In this document: piece by piece, positions 15,576 through 26,181 of the stretch
Numbering within the stretch: position 1 is the stretch's first letter
How the letters are laid out: the number at the start of each line of letters is the position of its first letter
Origin: Micromonospora sp. WMMA1363
GTDB lineage: Bacteria; Actinomycetota; Actinomycetes; Mycobacteriales; Micromonosporaceae
Assembly: GCF_030345795.1 (NCBI RefSeq)
Contig: NZ_JAUALB010000001.1
Location: forward strand, 4,828,001 to 4,892,000
Direction of reading: 5' to 3'
Length of the DNA: 64,000 nucleotides
Notes under the pieces: model-generated
What the model saw: the letters and a program-made list of their open reading frames with translations, nothing else
The model's database searches: none
Told to the model about the DNA's origin: nothing
Made by a program: the position numbers and the translations under genes

Positions 15576-16397
15576 GTGACCAGGCCCGCCTCCTCCCGCG
15601 CCGCCCGTCTCGACCAGGTCTGCGCCGCCGCCGTCGATGTGGCGCGCGACGCCATCACCGAGGTCGACCCGGCGGACGTCGGTGACCACCTCCAGGTAGT
15701 CGCCGAGGGCGATCGCCTCGTCACGCACTACTTCGAGTGCGGGCTGGCCGGCTACCGCGGCTGGCGATGGGCGGTCACCGTCACCCGGGTGCCACGCAGC
15801 CGCACCGTGACGATCTGCGAGACCGTGCTGCTGCCCGGCCCGGACGCGCTGCTCGCGCCCGGCTGGCTGCCCTGGCAGGAGCGCCTCAAGCCGGGCGACC
15901 TCGGCCCAGGTGACCTGCTGCCCACCTCGCCGGACGACGAGCGGCTCCAACCCGGGTACCTACTCTCCGACGACCCCGCGGTCGAGGAGACGGCCTGGGA
16001 GTTGGGCCTGGGCCGGGCGCGGGTGATGTCTCGGGAGGGGCGCGGCGAGGCCGCCCAGCGGTGGTACGACGGGGACCACGGCCCCGCCGCGCCGATCTCG
16101 GCCGCCGCCCCCGCCGCCGCCCGCTGCGGTACGTGCGGCTTCTACCTGCCGCTCGCCGGTGCCCTGAGGCAGTCCTTTGGCGCTTGCGGCAACTTCTTCG
16201 CCCCGGACGACGGCCGGGTGGTCAGTGCGGACCACGGTTGTGGCGCGCACTCGGAGATCCTTGTCGAGGCGCCGGAGGCCCCGGTCGAGGAGATGCCCAC
16301 CGTCTACGACGACAGCGTGGTCGAGGCCGTGTCCGTCAGCCGGGCGCCCGGGTCGGTGGAGGCCGCCGAGTCGGCGGAGTCGCACGGGCACCTGTGA
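15576..16397 (+). CDS. DUF3027 family protein
   Basis: A 273-aa protein of the actinobacterial DUF3027 family. The N-terminal part includes VVAEGDRLVTHYFECGLAGY and RGWRWAVTVTRVPRSRTVTI, and a conserved block reads LPWQERLKPGDLGPGDLLP. A cysteine-containing module (RCGTCGFYLP, then FGACGNFFAPDDGRVVSADHGCGAHS) looks like a zinc ribbon. Function unknown in the family. GTG at 15576 is used because the preceding residues of the longer frame are not family-like. Divergent from the MFS/mqnB operon, convergent with the DUF2530 gene (19-bp gap). Confidence 0.85.
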   Translation: MTRPASSRAARLDQVCAAAVDVARDAITEVDPADVGDHLQVVAEGDRLVTHYFECGLAGYRGWRWAVTVTRVPRSRTVTICETVLLPGPDALLAPGWLPWQERLKPGDLGPGDLLPTSPDDERLQPGYLLSDDPAVEETAWELGLGRARVMSREGRGEAAQRWYDGDHGPAAPISAAAPAAARCGTCGFYLPLAGALRQSFGACGNFFAPDDGRVVSADHGCGAHSEILVEAPEAPVEEMPTVYDDSVVEAVSVSRAPGSVEAAESAESHGHL

Positions 16398-16416
16398 GGT
16401 GACCAGACCGGGCGGG

Positions 16417-16662
16417 TCAGTGGCCGGTGCGGCGGCGACGACGGTTGGCGTCGTGCCGTAGCATCACCGCGAGGCCGGGGAAGCCCCACAGGAAGCCAGC
16501 CAGACAGGTCCAGAGCCAGTTCTCCTGCCCGCTGGCGACCAGTCGATCGCGGAAGAGTAGCAGCGCGAGCCCGGCGACGGCCCACGCTGCCATCCCGGCG
16601 AGGGCGACCGGCACCATCGGCGGGTCGAGCGGCTCAGGCCGCGGTGGCTGCTGCTTCGGCAC
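16417..16662 (-). CDS. DUF2530 small membrane protein
   Basis: An 81-aa protein with two hydrophobic helices (MVPVALAGMAAWAVAGLALLL and WLWTCLAGFLWGFPGLAVML) and a basic tail RHDANRRRRRTGH, matching the actinobacterial DUF2530 family. The N-terminal 15 residues are Pro-rich. Function unknown. It is divergent from the NCS2 permease gene with 87 bp between. Confidence 0.8.
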   Translation of the reverse strand: MPKQQPPRPEPLDPPMVPVALAGMAAWAVAGLALLLFRDRLVASGQENWLWTCLAGFLWGFPGLAVMLRHDANRRRRRTGH

Positions 16663-16749
16663 CCGGCAAGCGTACGGGATCGGCTTCCCGGTCCGGCCGC
16701 CGATCTGGGACGATGCGGCGCGACAACGTCGTTCACCTGCGAGGAACCG

Positions 16750-18222
16750 ATGGCAGTAGCACCGCCCGACAACGGCACTCCGCCCGCGCAGCCGCGGAAC
16801 GGTTTCGACCGCTACTTCGACATCTCTGCCCGTGGCTCGACGATGGGCCGGGAAGTCCGAGGTGGCCTGGCGACCTTCTTCACGATGGCGTACATCGTGG
16901 TGCTCAACCCGCTCATTCTCGGTGCCGCCGTCGACGGTGCCGGGCAGCGGCTGCCCATCCCCGCCCTAGCCGCGGCGACCGCCCTGGTGGCCGGTTTGAT
17001 GACGATCCTTATGGGCGTGGTCGGCCGGTTCCCACTGGCGCTCGCCGCGGGCCTCGGCGTGAACGCGCTGGTCGCGTACGAGATCGCCCCGGAGATGACC
17101 TGGGCGGACGCAATGGGCCTGGTGGTGATCGAAGGTGTGATCATCTCGCTGCTGGTGCTCACCGGCCTTCGTACGGCGGTCTTCCGCTCGGTGCCGACGC
17201 AGCTGAAGACCGCGATCGGCGTCGGTATCGGCCTCTTCCTGACCATCATCGGGCTGGTCGACGCGGGCTTCGTCCGCCGGATCCCGGACAGTGCGAACAC
17301 GACCGTGCCGGTGGGCCTCGGCATCGGCGGGAAGCTGGTCAGCTGGCCGATGCTGGTCTTCGTGGTGGGTCTGCTGCTGACCCTGGTCCTGGTGGTACGC
17401 CGGGTCAAGGGCGCGATCCTGATCGGCATTTTCTCCTCGACCGTGCTGGCGATGGTGGTCGAGACGCTGGGGAACATCGGCCCGTCGGCCGTCGACGGGG
17501 TGTCGAACCCGAAGGGCTGGGCGCTGAACGTGCCCGAGCTGCCCAGCATGGTCGTCGACGTGCCGGACCTGTCGTTGCTCGGCCGGTTCAACGTCTTCGA
17601 CTCGTGGAGTCGCGCCGGTGTGCTGGTCGTGCTGATGTTCGTCTTCACTCTGCTCATCACGGACTTCTTCGACACGATGGGCACGATGGTCGCGGTCGGC
17701 CAGGAGGGTGGCATGCTCGACGAGCGGGGCACCCCGCCGCGGGCGAAGGAGATCCTGTTGGTCGATTCGATCGCCGCGGCCAGTGGTGGTGCGGCGAGCG
17801 TTTCCAGCAACACGTCCTATATCGAAAGTGCCGCGGGCGTCGCGGAGGGCGCCCGGACCGGCGTGGCCAACCTGGTCACCGGCGTGCTGTTCCTGTTGGC
17901 GATGTTCCTCGCGCCGCTGGTGGAGGTCGTGCCGTTCGAGGCCGCGTCGACCGCGCTGGTGGTGGTCGGGTTTCTGATGATGACCGCGGTGCGGACGATC
18001 GACTGGTCGGACTACGAGATCGCGATCCCGGCATTCCTCACGATCGTGCTGATGCCGTTCACGTACTCGATCTCCAACGGCATCGGCGCCGGCGTGATCA
18101 CGTACGCGGTGGTGAAGCTCGCCAGGGGCAAGGCGCGGGAGGTCCACCCGTTGCTCTATGCCGTGGCGGCACTGTTCGTGCTGTACTTCCTGCGTGGGCC
18201 CATTGAGTCCGTGGTGCTGTGA
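16750..18222 (+). CDS. NCS2-family purine permease (AzgA/PbuG-like)
   Basis: A 490-aa permease of the adenine/guanine/hypoxanthine branch of NCS2. It begins with the typical GFDRYFDISARGSTMGREVRGGLATFFTMAYI and has about 13 hydrophobic segments, with family motifs GLGVNALVAYEI, LFDTMG-like FFDTMGTMVAVGQ and SVSSNTSYIESAAGVAEGAR. It would import a purine base by proton symport. Purine salvage fits loosely with the nearby MqnB reaction, which releases hypoxanthine, but the genes are not an operon. ATG at 16750 lies after GAGGAACCG. A long palindrome follows the stop. Confidence 0.92.
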   Translation: MAVAPPDNGTPPAQPRNGFDRYFDISARGSTMGREVRGGLATFFTMAYIVVLNPLILGAAVDGAGQRLPIPALAAATALVAGLMTILMGVVGRFPLALAAGLGVNALVAYEIAPEMTWADAMGLVVIEGVIISLLVLTGLRTAVFRSVPTQLKTAIGVGIGLFLTIIGLVDAGFVRRIPDSANTTVPVGLGIGGKLVSWPMLVFVVGLLLTLVLVVRRVKGAILIGIFSSTVLAMVVETLGNIGPSAVDGVSNPKGWALNVPELPSMVVDVPDLSLLGRFNVFDSWSRAGVLVVLMFVFTLLITDFFDTMGTMVAVGQEGGMLDERGTPPRAKEILLVDSIAAASGGAASVSSNTSYIESAAGVAEGARTGVANLVTGVLFLLAMFLAPLVEVVPFEAASTALVVVGFLMMTAVRTIDWSDYEIAIPAFLTIVLMPFTYSISNGIGAGVITYAVVKLARGKAREVHPLLYAVAALFVLYFLRGPIESVVL

Positions 18223-18225
18223 CGT

Positions 18226-18274
18226 CCTGTTCCGGGCAGGTGCTCCCGAATCGGGAGCACCTGCCCGGAACAGG
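18226..18274. terminator. Perfect 49-nt palindrome after the NCS2 gene
   Basis: Arms of 24 bp (18226-18249 and 18251-18274) are exact inverse complements around one central A. It starts 4 bp after the permease stop. Most simply a strong terminator, without a T-tract. Its perfection and near-zero loop are unusual and would make a cruciform in DNA. Confidence 0.75.
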
Positions 18275-18326
18275 GTAGAACTCCCCCGTGAGCCTGGTCA
18301 TATCGCATGTCGTTAGGCAAGCTCAT

Positions 18327-18341
18327 TAGTTAGGCTAACTA
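18327..18341. promoter_or_regulatory. MarR-type operator palindrome
   Basis: TAGTTAG-G-CTAACTA is a perfect 7+1+7 palindrome in AT-rich sequence ending 2 bp before the GTG of the MarR gene. This position implies autorepression, and the gene is probably expressed from a very short leader or a leaderless mRNA. Confidence 0.65.
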
Positions 18342-18343
18342 TC

Positions 18344-18793
18344 GTGACGGAGCGGACGGTGACGGCGAACCGCATGCCACCGGCGCAACTGGCCATCCAG
18401 TTGCGTGATGCGATCACCCGGCTCAACCGGCAGGTCCGCCGGGCCCGGCCGGTCGGCGACCTCACGGTCACCCAGCTCAGCGCGCTCACCAGCCTCCGGC
18501 TGGCGGGCGCCCTGACGCCCCGGGAACTCGCCGACGTGGAACGGGTGCAGCCGCCGACGATGACCAAGATCGTCGCGAAGTTGGAGGAGCGCGGCCTCGT
18601 GCAGCGCACCCCCCACCCGACCGACGGTCGGCAGGTGATCCTCGCGGCGACCGAGGGGGGCCGGGCGGTGCTCGACCAGTTCGAGCGCGCCCGCAACGAG
18701 TGGCTGGCCACCCGGCTGGCCGAGCTGAGCGAGGAGGACCGGGACACGCTGCGCCAGGCGGCGGAGATCCTGCACCAGCTCGCCCGCGCCTGA
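18344..18793 (+). CDS. MarR-family transcriptional regulator
   Basis: A 149-aa winged-helix regulator. The DNA-binding core reads LTVTQLSALTSLRLAGALTPREL with recognition helix PPTMTKIVAKLEERGLV and wing RTPHPTDGRQVILAATEGG, and terminal helices provide dimerisation. GTG at 18344 sits 2 bp after a perfect palindrome, its likely own operator. An MFS exporter follows 60 bp downstream on the same strand, the classic arrangement in which the regulator senses a drug or metabolite and controls its efflux pump. Confidence 0.9.
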   Translation: MTERTVTANRMPPAQLAIQLRDAITRLNRQVRRARPVGDLTVTQLSALTSLRLAGALTPRELADVERVQPPTMTKIVAKLEERGLVQRTPHPTDGRQVILAATEGGRAVLDQFERARNEWLATRLAELSEEDRDTLRQAAEILHQLARA

Positions 18794-18853
18794 CGCCCAC
18801 GCGCCCGCGCCGTCGCACTGCGATGACGCGTACGCGAGGGAGGCGCACCAAGA

Positions 18854-20134
18854 GTGCAGGCGAAGCTGAGCACGATGTTCCAGTCCCTACAGGTCCGTAA
18901 CTACCGGCTCTTCGCATCCGGGCAGCTGATCAAGCTGATCGGTGTCTGGATGATGTTCATCGCCCAGGACTGGCTCGTGCTTGAGCTCTCCGACGACTCG
19001 GCCACCGCCCTCGGTATAGTCACCGCCCTCCAGTTCAGCCCCGTTCTGCTGCTCACCCTGCTCTCCGGCCGGCTCGCCGACCGGTACGACAAGCGCATGC
19101 TGCTCTTCGTCGCCAACACGTTCTGGACGGTGCTGTCGCTGGCGATGAGCCTGCTGGTGCTCACGGGGCTGGTGCAGCTCTGGCACGTCTTCGCCTTCGC
19201 CGCCCTGCTCGGCGTCGCCAACGCGGTGGAGACACCGGTCCGGCAGGCCTTCGTCTCCGAACTGGTCGGCACACCACTGCTGGCGAACGCGCTCTCGCTC
19301 AACGCGGCGACGTTCAACTCCGCGCGGATCGTCGGACCGGCCCTGGCCGGCCTGGCCATCGCCGCCGTCGACGTCGGGCCGGTCTTCCTGGTCACCGCCC
19401 TCAGCTCGATCGCTCCGTTGGTGAACGTCGTGCGGATGCGCCCGGCCGAGCTGCACCGCGAGACGTTGCCACCGCGGCAGGAACGCTCCTCGGCCCGGGT
19501 CGTCGACGGGTTGCGTTACGTCTGGCGTCGCCCGGACCTGTTGCTACCGATGGCGATGATCTCGATCATCGCCACCTCGCTGTTCAACTTCCAGCTCACC
19601 CTCGCCGCGCTGGCCAAGACCGTCTTCAACACCGGCGCCGCGTCCTTCGGCCTGTTCAGCAGCGCCCTCGCGGTCGGCGCGCTGGCCGGCGCGCTGGCCG
19701 GCACCGGCCGGCGCAGCCGCCCATCGGTGTGGCTGGTGCTGGGTGCCGCCGTCGCGTGCGCGTCCTTCGGCACGTTGGTCGGGCTGGCGCCCACGTACTG
19801 GCTGGTCGTGGTGCTGCTCCTGCCGACCGGGTTCTTCATGGTCTTCTTCGCGCAGGCGAGCAACCAGCGCATCCAGCTCGGTACCGATGCCGCCTTCCGA
19901 GGCCGGGTCATGGCGCTCTGGGTGCTGGTCTTCCTCGGCACCAACCCGGTCGGCGCGCCGGTCATCGGCTGGCTCGCCGAGACGTACGGCGCCGGGGCGA
20001 GCATCTGGATCGGTGGCCTGGCCTCCCTCGTCACCGCCCTGCTCGCGCTGACCTGGCAGCTGCGCCGCTCCGGCGCCCGGCTGCGGTTCCGGGTCCTGCC
20101 GATGCCCCGGTTCTACGTGACCCCCACGGACTGA
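18854..20134 (+). CDS. MFS exporter, MarR-linked
   Basis: A 426-aa transporter with 12 predicted hydrophobic segments (for example LLFVANTFWTVLSLAMSLLV). It starts LQVRNYRLFASGQLIKLIGVWM, the pattern of the enterobactin-exporter-like MFS_3 family, and has the loop motif GRLADRYDKR between helices 2 and 3. GTG at 18854 follows GGGAGGCGCACCAAGA. It lies 60 bp after the MarR gene and is probably co-transcribed. Efflux of a small lipophilic or siderophore-like compound is the family expectation; the substrate is not shown by the sequence. Confidence 0.85.
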   Translation: MQAKLSTMFQSLQVRNYRLFASGQLIKLIGVWMMFIAQDWLVLELSDDSATALGIVTALQFSPVLLLTLLSGRLADRYDKRMLLFVANTFWTVLSLAMSLLVLTGLVQLWHVFAFAALLGVANAVETPVRQAFVSELVGTPLLANALSLNAATFNSARIVGPALAGLAIAAVDVGPVFLVTALSSIAPLVNVVRMRPAELHRETLPPRQERSSARVVDGLRYVWRRPDLLLPMAMISIIATSLFNFQLTLAALAKTVFNTGAASFGLFSSALAVGALAGALAGTGRRSRPSVWLVLGAAVACASFGTLVGLAPTYWLVVVLLLPTGFFMVFFAQASNQRIQLGTDAAFRGRVMALWVLVFLGTNPVGAPVIGWLAETYGAGASIWIGGLASLVTALLALTWQLRRSGARLRFRVLPMPRFYVTPTD

Positions 20135-20221
20135 CGGCGCCGGCTGGACCCCAGCGATACTCGTCGGGCGGATGCGGCGAATCCGGTGGCGGGGCGGTAC
20201 CGGCCGGCTTAGCGTCGGTTC

Positions 20222-20731
20222 GTGGAGGTGGGACGAGCGCTGCTGCTGACCGGGATGGTCGGTGCCGTGGTGTGCCTGCCCGTCGTGATCGCCCTGCTCT
20301 TCTGTGCCGACGAGTTGATCGACCGGCTGGTCTGCGGCTTCGGGGAGTGGCGGGAACGGCGGCGGGAACACCGCACGATCGCCCGGCTGGACCAGGCGGT
20401 CGAGGCCGACGCGCTCACCCGGAACCTTGACCTGAGCGGGTTCGACCGGCCGGACCGGCGCCCGCTGGAGCAGCTCGCGGCCGACCTACGCCGCCTTGGC
20501 AGCCAGCGGGTCGGCGCCAACGGGCGGTCCGCGGTCTGGCACGGGGCGGTGCTCCGGGCGTACGACGAGCGGCTCCGCCTGGCCTGCGCCGCCCTCGGCA
20601 TCTCCCAGCACCTCGACGAGTTGACCGGGGTCGACCGCGAGATCGAACGAGTGCGGGTTGAGGGCCTGCTGCACCGGGCCGGGCTGATCCTGCCCGCCGC
20701 CTGGGCCGAGCACCGCCAGCGGCACCGCTGA
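20222..20731 (+). CDS. Membrane-anchored hypothetical protein
   Basis: A 169-aa protein with one N-terminal transmembrane helix (residues 6-30, LLLTGMVGAVVCLPVVIALLF). A long charged helical cytoplasmic part follows: EWRERRREHRTIARLDQAVE, then residues 60-160 rich in Leu/Arg/Glu heptads. No catalytic motif. It precedes the RNA ligase gene by 14 bp and is probably co-transcribed. I do not recognise the family beyond its resemblance to conserved actinobacterial hypotheticals. Confidence 0.7.
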   Translation: MEVGRALLLTGMVGAVVCLPVVIALLFCADELIDRLVCGFGEWRERRREHRTIARLDQAVEADALTRNLDLSGFDRPDRRPLEQLAADLRRLGSQRVGANGRSAVWHGAVLRAYDERLRLACAALGISQHLDELTGVDREIERVRVEGLLHRAGLILPAAWAEHRQRHR

Positions 20732-20745
20732 GACGGTCGCCCCGG

Positions 20746-21324
20746 TTGAGGCTCTTCGCGGCTGTCTACCCGTCGCCCGAGGCCGTCGAGCACCTGGGCG
20801 CCCAGATAACCCACCTGCGGGTCGGCGTGGCCGGCGCCAACGGGATCAACGTCCGGCTCGCCGATCCGGTCCGGGCGCACGTCACGCTCGTCTTCCTCGG
20901 CGAGGTCGAGGCGGATCGGCTGATGGCGGTGGAGAGCGCCCTCGGGCTGGCGGCCGAGTGGTCCCGGGACGGGCGGGAGGTCGCGCCCCGGCTCCGGCTG
21001 GGCGGCGGCGGGCGGTTCGGGCGGGGCCGCTTCACGATCCTGTGGGTGGACCTGCGCGGCGAGGTCGAGGCGTTGACCGTGCTGTCCCGGCTCATCCGGT
21101 CCCGCCTTCGCAGCGGCCGCCTGCCCTACGACGAGAAGCCGTTCCGCCCGCACCTGACGATTGCTCGCCCCGGTGACCGGCTTCCGTCGGCCGACGTGGC
21201 GGCCGACGTCGAGGCCCTGCACGCGTACCAGGGCCCGGAGTGGCCGGCCAACGAGTTGGTGTTGGTCCGCAGCCATCCGGGCCCCCGCCCGACCTACGAC
21301 CGGCTGGCCGGCTGGCCGCTCTGA
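20746..21324 (+). CDS. thpR: RNA 2',3'-cyclic phosphodiesterase / 2'-5' RNA ligase
   Basis: A 192-aa 2H phosphoesterase. The two HxT catalytic motifs are HVTLVFLG at about residue 45 and HLTIARP at about residue 137, at the expected spacing, and the N-terminus MRLFAAVYPS is family-typical. The enzyme opens 2',3'-cyclic phosphates on RNA or tRNA ends and can join tRNA halves in vitro. TTG at 20746 is taken as start because RLFAAVYPS must be near the N-terminus. Short distance to the upstream membrane protein gene suggests an operon. Confidence 0.85.
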   Translation: MRLFAAVYPSPEAVEHLGAQITHLRVGVAGANGINVRLADPVRAHVTLVFLGEVEADRLMAVESALGLAAEWSRDGREVAPRLRLGGGGRFGRGRFTILWVDLRGEVEALTVLSRLIRSRLRSGRLPYDEKPFRPHLTIARPGDRLPSADVAADVEALHAYQGPEWPANELVLVRSHPGPRPTYDRLAGWPL

Positions 21325-21463
21325 CCGCCCCACCGGCAAGCGCCGGCGCGACGGCACCAACGCGACGGGCAAGAACCTGCGACCGGTCGTCGGATCGGAC
21401 CCGCCGCGACCGACCGACCTGTCGCAGCGTGGCGTCGAGGACCTGGCGCGGAACCTGGCGACG

Positions 21464-22546
21464 CTAGGAGGACTCGCGGGCCGCTGGGCCGCTGCCGAAG
21501 AGCACGTCGTCCCAGCTTGGTAGCCGCTTGCGTGGCTTGCCCTCGGTCGACTCGGTGCCGCCGGCTGCCGCCGCGGCGCCCGTCCGCCGTGGCCGCAGCA
21601 CGGCCAGCGACGGTACGGCCGGAACCTCCTTCGGCGTGTCGGCGTCGTCGTCGAAGGCGGAACCGGGGCCGCCGCCGATCAACGCCGCCGCTCCGCCACC
21701 GACCGGGCGCTGGCGGGGTGCGTCCGATCCGGCCAGCGCGGCCGGGGTGCGTGGTTCGCCGAGACTGCGGCCGGAGGCGCCGCCGAGCGGCCGGTCGAGG
21801 GAGGCGAGCAGGGCATCCCGGCCGGCGCGGATCGGGTCACGGCCCGAGCGGGTGTGCTCGGCCGGTGTCGGTAGACCGTGCCCGCCCCGACTCGGTTCGC
21901 CGCGCGACGGGCCGGGCAGCCCGTGGCCGCCGCGCTCCGCCGCCGGCTCCTGGCCGAGGATCGGAGTGGGGCGCTCGGCGCAGAGGTACTGCGCCATGTC
22001 GTCGTGCGGGGCGACCGTCTGCCGCGTCTTGTCGAGATCCCACACCGCCTGGGCGGTGGCCTTCCCGGACGGCCAGGTGGCCACGATCCGCCAGGTGCCG
22101 TCGTCGCGACGCCACGCGTCCCACGAGATCTTCTCGGCGTCGATGCCGTGCTGGGCCAGCCGGCCGTTGACCACCTCGGCGAGTGGGGTCGCCTTCTCCC
22201 CGCCCCTGAGCCGGGTGCGGCGGGCATGTTGAGCGAGCATCGCCCGTTCCTGGAGCACCGGACCGGCGTAGCGCAGCACCCGGTCGACCGGGACACCGGC
22301 GATGCGGGCCACGTCCTCAGCGGACTCGCCGGCGCGGATCCGGGCCTGGATGTCCCGTGGGGACAGTGAGGGTGCCAGGTCGGCGGCGGAGACCGGAGCC
22401 ACCGCGAGCGGTGGGGCGCCGGGCTCGGCGTGCAGCGCGGTGGCGATGCGCTCATCGATGGGCAGGGCGAGGAGCCGTCCTACCTCGTCGGCGAGCACCA
22501 GGGCTTGGCCGTCCTCGGAGAGGGCGACGAAGCGTACTGGGCGCAT
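21464..22546 (-). CDS. sepH: Septation protein SepH
   Basis: A 360-aa actinobacterial cell-division factor that stimulates FtsZ assembly. The N-terminal DUF3071 region starts MRPVRFVALSEDGQALVLAD. A helix-turn-helix-like element (SAEDVARIAGVPVDRVLRYAGPV) and the conserved SWDAWRRDDGTWRIVATWPSG block follow. The C-terminal 150 residues are Pro/Gly/Arg-rich and disordered, ending RKRLPSWDDVLFGS, as is common in SepH. ATG at 22546 is chosen for the conserved start; the ORF opens 22 codons earlier. Confidence 0.92.
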   Translation of the reverse strand: MRPVRFVALSEDGQALVLADEVGRLLALPIDERIATALHAEPGAPPLAVAPVSAADLAPSLSPRDIQARIRAGESAEDVARIAGVPVDRVLRYAGPVLQERAMLAQHARRTRLRGGEKATPLAEVVNGRLAQHGIDAEKISWDAWRRDDGTWRIVATWPSGKATAQAVWDLDKTRQTVAPHDDMAQYLCAERPTPILGQEPAAERGGHGLPGPSRGEPSRGGHGLPTPAEHTRSGRDPIRAGRDALLASLDRPLGGASGRSLGEPRTPAALAGSDAPRQRPVGGGAAALIGGGPGSAFDDDADTPKEVPAVPSLAVLRPRRTGAAAAAGGTESTEGKPRKRLPSWDDVLFGSGPAARESS

Positions 22547-22680
22547 AACGTTGCCTCCGTCCCGCTTCGCTGCCGCGCGCCGCGGGCCGGCCACCCGGGC
22601 GTCTCGCACCACCGTACGCTCATCTGTCCCTGGGTGGGGGATGCGACACCCGCATGTTGCGACTGAGCTGCGACGATGAT

Positions 22681-22723
22681 CACGGTGGGTGGCTGGGCAT
22701 GGAGCTGCCAGACACCCACCGTG
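22681..22723 (-). terminator. Hairpin terminator after serC
   Basis: CACGGTGGGTG (22681-22691) pairs perfectly with CACCCACCGTG (22713-22723), an 11-bp stem beginning 8 bp after the serC stop on the minus strand. Confidence 0.7.
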
Positions 22724-22730
22724 ACGGTCG

Positions 22731-24159
<1,429 letters not shown>

Positions 24160-25266
24160 TCAGACGTCGTGCGGGACGGCATCCCAGCCGTCGACCTCGT
24201 GCGGCTTGCGGGGGCCGGGGCCGACGTAGCGGGCGGAGGGGCGGACGAGTCGCTGGAGCTTCTTCTGCTCCAGGATGTGCGCGCTCCAGCCACCCATCCG
24301 GGCGCAGGTGAACATCGAGGTGAACATGTGCGCCGGCACCTCGGCGAAGTCCAGCACGACGGCTGACCAGAACTCGACGTTGGTGGCGAGCACGCGGTCC
24401 GGGCGACGCGCCTGGAGCTCGGCCAACGCGGCCTTCTCCAGCGCCTCGGCGATCTCGAAGCGGGGTGCGCCCAGTTCCCTGGCGGTGCGGCGGAGCACCC
24501 GGGCGCGCGGGTCCTCCGCGCGGTAGACCCGGTGGCCGAAGCCCATCAGCCGTTCGCCCCGGTCGAGGACACCCTTGACATATCCCTCGGCGTCGCCGCT
24601 GCGCTCAACGGCCTCCAGCATGTTGAGCACCCGCGACGGGGCGCCCCCGTGCAGCGGCCCGGAGAGCGCGCCGATGCCGGAGGAGATGCAGGCGGCGGAG
24701 TCCGCGCCGGTGGAGGCGACGATGCGGGCGGTGAAGGTGGAGGCGTTCAGGCCGTGCTCGGCGGCCGAGATGAAGTACGCGTCGACGGCCTTGACGTGCC
24801 GCGGGTCCGGCTCGCCCCGCCAGCGCTTCATGAAGCGCTCGACGATGGTGGACGCCTTGTCGATCTCCTTCTGCGGTACCGCCGGCAGACCCAGGCCGCG
24901 GGCGGACTGGGCGACGAAGGAGAGCGCGGTCACCGACACCCGGGCCAGGTCCTCCCGGGCCTGCTCGTCGGAGATGTCGAGGAGCTGGTCGAGGCCCCAG
25001 TACGGCGCGAGCATCGCGACGGCGGACTGCACGTCGACGCGGATGTCACCGGAGTGCACCGGGACCGGGAACGGCTCGGCCGGCGGCAGGCCCGGACCGA
25101 AGCGCCCGTCCACCAGCAGCGCCCACACGTTGCCGAACGAGACCTGGCCGATGAGATCCTCGATGTCGACGCCGCGGTAGCGCAGCGAACCGCCCTCACG
25201 GTCGGGTTCGGCGATCTCGGTCTCGAAGGCTACGACGCCCTCCAGTCCGGGTTTGAAATCGGCCAT
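24160..25266 (-). CDS. Citrate synthase 2 (CitA-type)
   Basis: A 368-aa enzyme that condenses acetyl-CoA and oxaloacetate, or a methylcitrate-type variant. The catalytic histidines lie in SGPLHGGAPSRVL and MGFGHRVYRAEDPRAR, and the catalytic Asp region reads VVLDFAEVPAHMFT. The N-terminus DFKPGLEGVVAFETEIAEPD and short length match the actinobacterial citrate synthase 2 family, as distinct from the roughly 430-aa GltA. ATG at 25266 is 250 bp from the divergent pdxH gene. The exact substrate preference cannot be read from the sequence. Confidence 0.92.
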   Translation of the reverse strand: MADFKPGLEGVVAFETEIAEPDREGGSLRYRGVDIEDLIGQVSFGNVWALLVDGRFGPGLPPAEPFPVPVHSGDIRVDVQSAVAMLAPYWGLDQLLDISDEQAREDLARVSVTALSFVAQSARGLGLPAVPQKEIDKASTIVERFMKRWRGEPDPRHVKAVDAYFISAAEHGLNASTFTARIVASTGADSAACISSGIGALSGPLHGGAPSRVLNMLEAVERSGDAEGYVKGVLDRGERLMGFGHRVYRAEDPRARVLRRTARELGAPRFEIAEALEKAALAELQARRPDRVLATNVEFWSAVVLDFAEVPAHMFTSMFTCARMGGWSAHILEQKKLQRLVRPSARYVGPGPRKPHEVDGWDAVPHDV

Positions 25267-25524
25267 TTCGCTCTCCTGGATCTGCTCGGTGCGCCCGCCC
25301 CGGGCACCGATCCCGGCCCAGCCGGGCGAGCGCCTCAGGCGACCCTCAGGGATGTGTTCGTGTCATCTTGCCTGCTGGTTACGGAAGTGCGCGACCCACG
25401 GCCACTGTGCTGCACGCGACATCCCCCGCCGGCTGCGGCCGGGCCGCGTCGGTGAGACTGTGCGATGGGCGTTGGCCTGCGTGGCGGGGTGGTGCCCGGC
25501 CGAAGGGTGAGGGGAGACGACGTG

Positions 25525-26181
25525 ATGCGGGACACAGTGTCGGCGGCGGGTATGCGGGACGAGTACGCGGCGGAGCTGGGCCTGACCGAGGCGGACCTGG
25601 CCGGTGACTGGCACACCCAGTTCCACCAGTGGTTCACCGCGGCGGTCGCGGCGGGGCTGCCCGAGCCGAACGCGATGGTGCTCGGCACGGCCGACCCCGC
25701 CGGCCGGCCGAGTGGCCGCACCGTGCTGCTCAAGGGGTACGACGCGGAGGGTTTCGTCCTCTTCACCAACCACGGGTCGCGCAAGGGTGCCGAACTGGCT
25801 GCCAACCCGTACGCCAGCCTGGTCTTCCCGTGGATCACGATGCAGCGTCAGGTGATCGTGACCGGGCTGGCGGAGCGGATCGACCGGGCGGAGACCGAGA
25901 AGTACTTCGCCAGCCGGCCGCGCGGCTCCCAGCTCGGCGCGTGGGCGAGCAGCCAGTCGCGGGTGATCCCGGACCGTGTGACGCTGGAGGACGAGTATCG
26001 GGCAGCCGCCGAGCGCTTCGCCGACGTCGAGCCGGTCCCCGCCCCGCCGTTCTGGGGCGGTTTGCGGATCCGCCCGGACAGCGTCGAGTTCTGGCAGGGG
26101 CGGGCCAGCCGGCTGCACGACCGGCTGCGGTTTCGGCGTACCGGCGACGGCGGCTGGGTGGTCGAGCGGCTGGCGCCGTGA
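25525..26181 (+). CDS. pdxH: Pyridoxamine 5'-phosphate oxidase
   Basis: PdxH oxidises pyridoxine or pyridoxamine phosphate to PLP with FMN. The 218-aa protein shows the FMN-binding [24 protein letters not shown], the FPW and [13 protein letters not shown] strand motifs, the [13 protein letters not shown] loop and the C-terminal [19 protein letters not shown] and [10 protein letters not shown] substrate/FMN sites. ATG at 25525 has GAGGGGAGA 8 bp upstream; GTG at 25522 is an alternative. It overlaps the next MFS gene as GTGA, suggesting co-translation. Confidence 0.95.
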   Translation: MRDTVSAAGMRDEYAAELGLTEADLAGDWHTQFHQWFTAAVAAGLPEPNAMVLGTADPAGRPSGRTVLLKGYDAEGFVLFTNHGSRKGAELAANPYASLVFPWITMQRQVIVTGLAERIDRAETEKYFASRPRGSQLGAWASSQSRVIPDRVTLEDEYRAAAERFADVEPVPAPPFWGGLRIRPDSVEFWQGRASRLHDRLRFRRTGDGGWVVERLAP

